From contig JAAYDU010000016.1 of NCBI GenBank assembly GCA_012729095.1, forward strand, positions 1 to 56,349: a stretch of 56,349 nucleotides of DNA, in the 5' to 3' direction. The notes below the pieces were generated by a model that searched no databases, had not been told where the DNA came from, and was given only the letters and a program-made list of their open reading frames with translations. Numbering within the stretch: the stretch's first letter is position 1; every line of letters begins with the position of its first letter. The stretch comes from Methanobacteriota archaeon. GTDB lineage: Archaea; Thermoplasmatota; Thermoplasmata; Methanomassiliicoccales; UBA472. A program made the translations under genes and the position numbers. Positions 56,300-56,349 of the stretch are shown one piece after another.

Positions 56300-56349
56300 G
56301 TGAACTAGTAGAAATTAAAGGTGTCCTCAACCTTTACTGGATTTGTGAG

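Noticed and set aside
53431-56349. Second copy of the tRNA-Glu 3' end as a right attachment site
   Set aside because: I looked for the T-arm and acceptor sequence downstream and found none before the window ends.
1-56349. CRISPR arrays and rRNA genes
   Set aside because: No regularly spaced short repeats and no rRNA-like sequence were seen in the window.

Overview
This window comes from a GC-rich archaeon. The informational genes are archaeal in type: aRF1 with an intact NIKS motif, family B DNA polymerase, Rpb4-like RpoF, L15e, L21e, Pus10, aIF1A, Rio1, GEK1-type D-aminoacyl-tRNA deacylase, archaeal PyrH and PurP. Many genes have a TATA box centred 23-28 nt upstream of the start codon, which implies leaderless mRNAs. 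A tRNA carries an intron at the archaeal 37/38 position. The gene set and the style of the surface proteins (PKD and BspA-like LRR proteins with a C-terminal membrane anchor) point to Thermoplasmatota, most plausibly a Methanomassiliicoccales-like methanogen. No methanogenesis gene lies in the window, so the order-level call is inference.

Layout. 1-15.2 kb: a PAPS-reductase-family protein (cut by the left edge), a site-2-type protease, a GlcD-like oxidase divergent from a rhodanese, then translation genes (TrpS-TrmO, PheS, DtdA, PyrH, aRF1-ArgS-GNAT, lipoate ligase). 15.2-22.3 kb: a 963-residue PKD surface protein, PurP, an MgtE/SLC41-type cation transporter, and a divergent pair of PhoU-TrkA_C proteins preceded by a long structured leader. 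22.3-34.8 kb: tRNA-Gln, adenylate kinase, tandem acetyltransferases, tRNA-Leu, a double-AbrB protein, an LRR surface protein, a three-gene glycosylation cluster (flippase-like, GT2, GT-C), flavodoxin, an MFS carrier, TauE/SafE-DUF1634, and a ThiI-like protein with a ruined PP-loop. 34.8-43.5 kb: L15e, DNA polymerase B, YchF, DUF169, and the conserved pus10-rpl21e-rpoF-DUF655-ksgA operon. 43.5-50.6 kb: a QueG-like Fe-S protein with a radical SAM partner, then a metal- or cofactor-uptake locus: an ABC ATPase with a His-rich tail, a FecCD permease, a binding protein and two SAM methyltransferases, one translationally coupled to the permease. 50.6-53.3 kb: aIF1A-rio1-KH and a zinc-ribbon membrane protein. 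53.4 kb to the end: an intron-containing tRNA-Glu, a ribbon-helix-helix protein, a tyrosine recombinase and a decayed IS4-type transposase, probably the left part of an integrated element.

The points most worth a second look are: the structured leader in front of the PhoU-TrkA_C genes (two hairpins, one a 12-bp stem with a single bulged base); the methyltransferase-linked ABC locus, whose three promoter regions share a CGTRTTAMY-like motif; the degenerate ThiI; and two operon junctions where conserved protein N-termini are only reachable from a CTG codon overlapping the upstream stop (CTGA). All calls come from reading motifs, with no database search.
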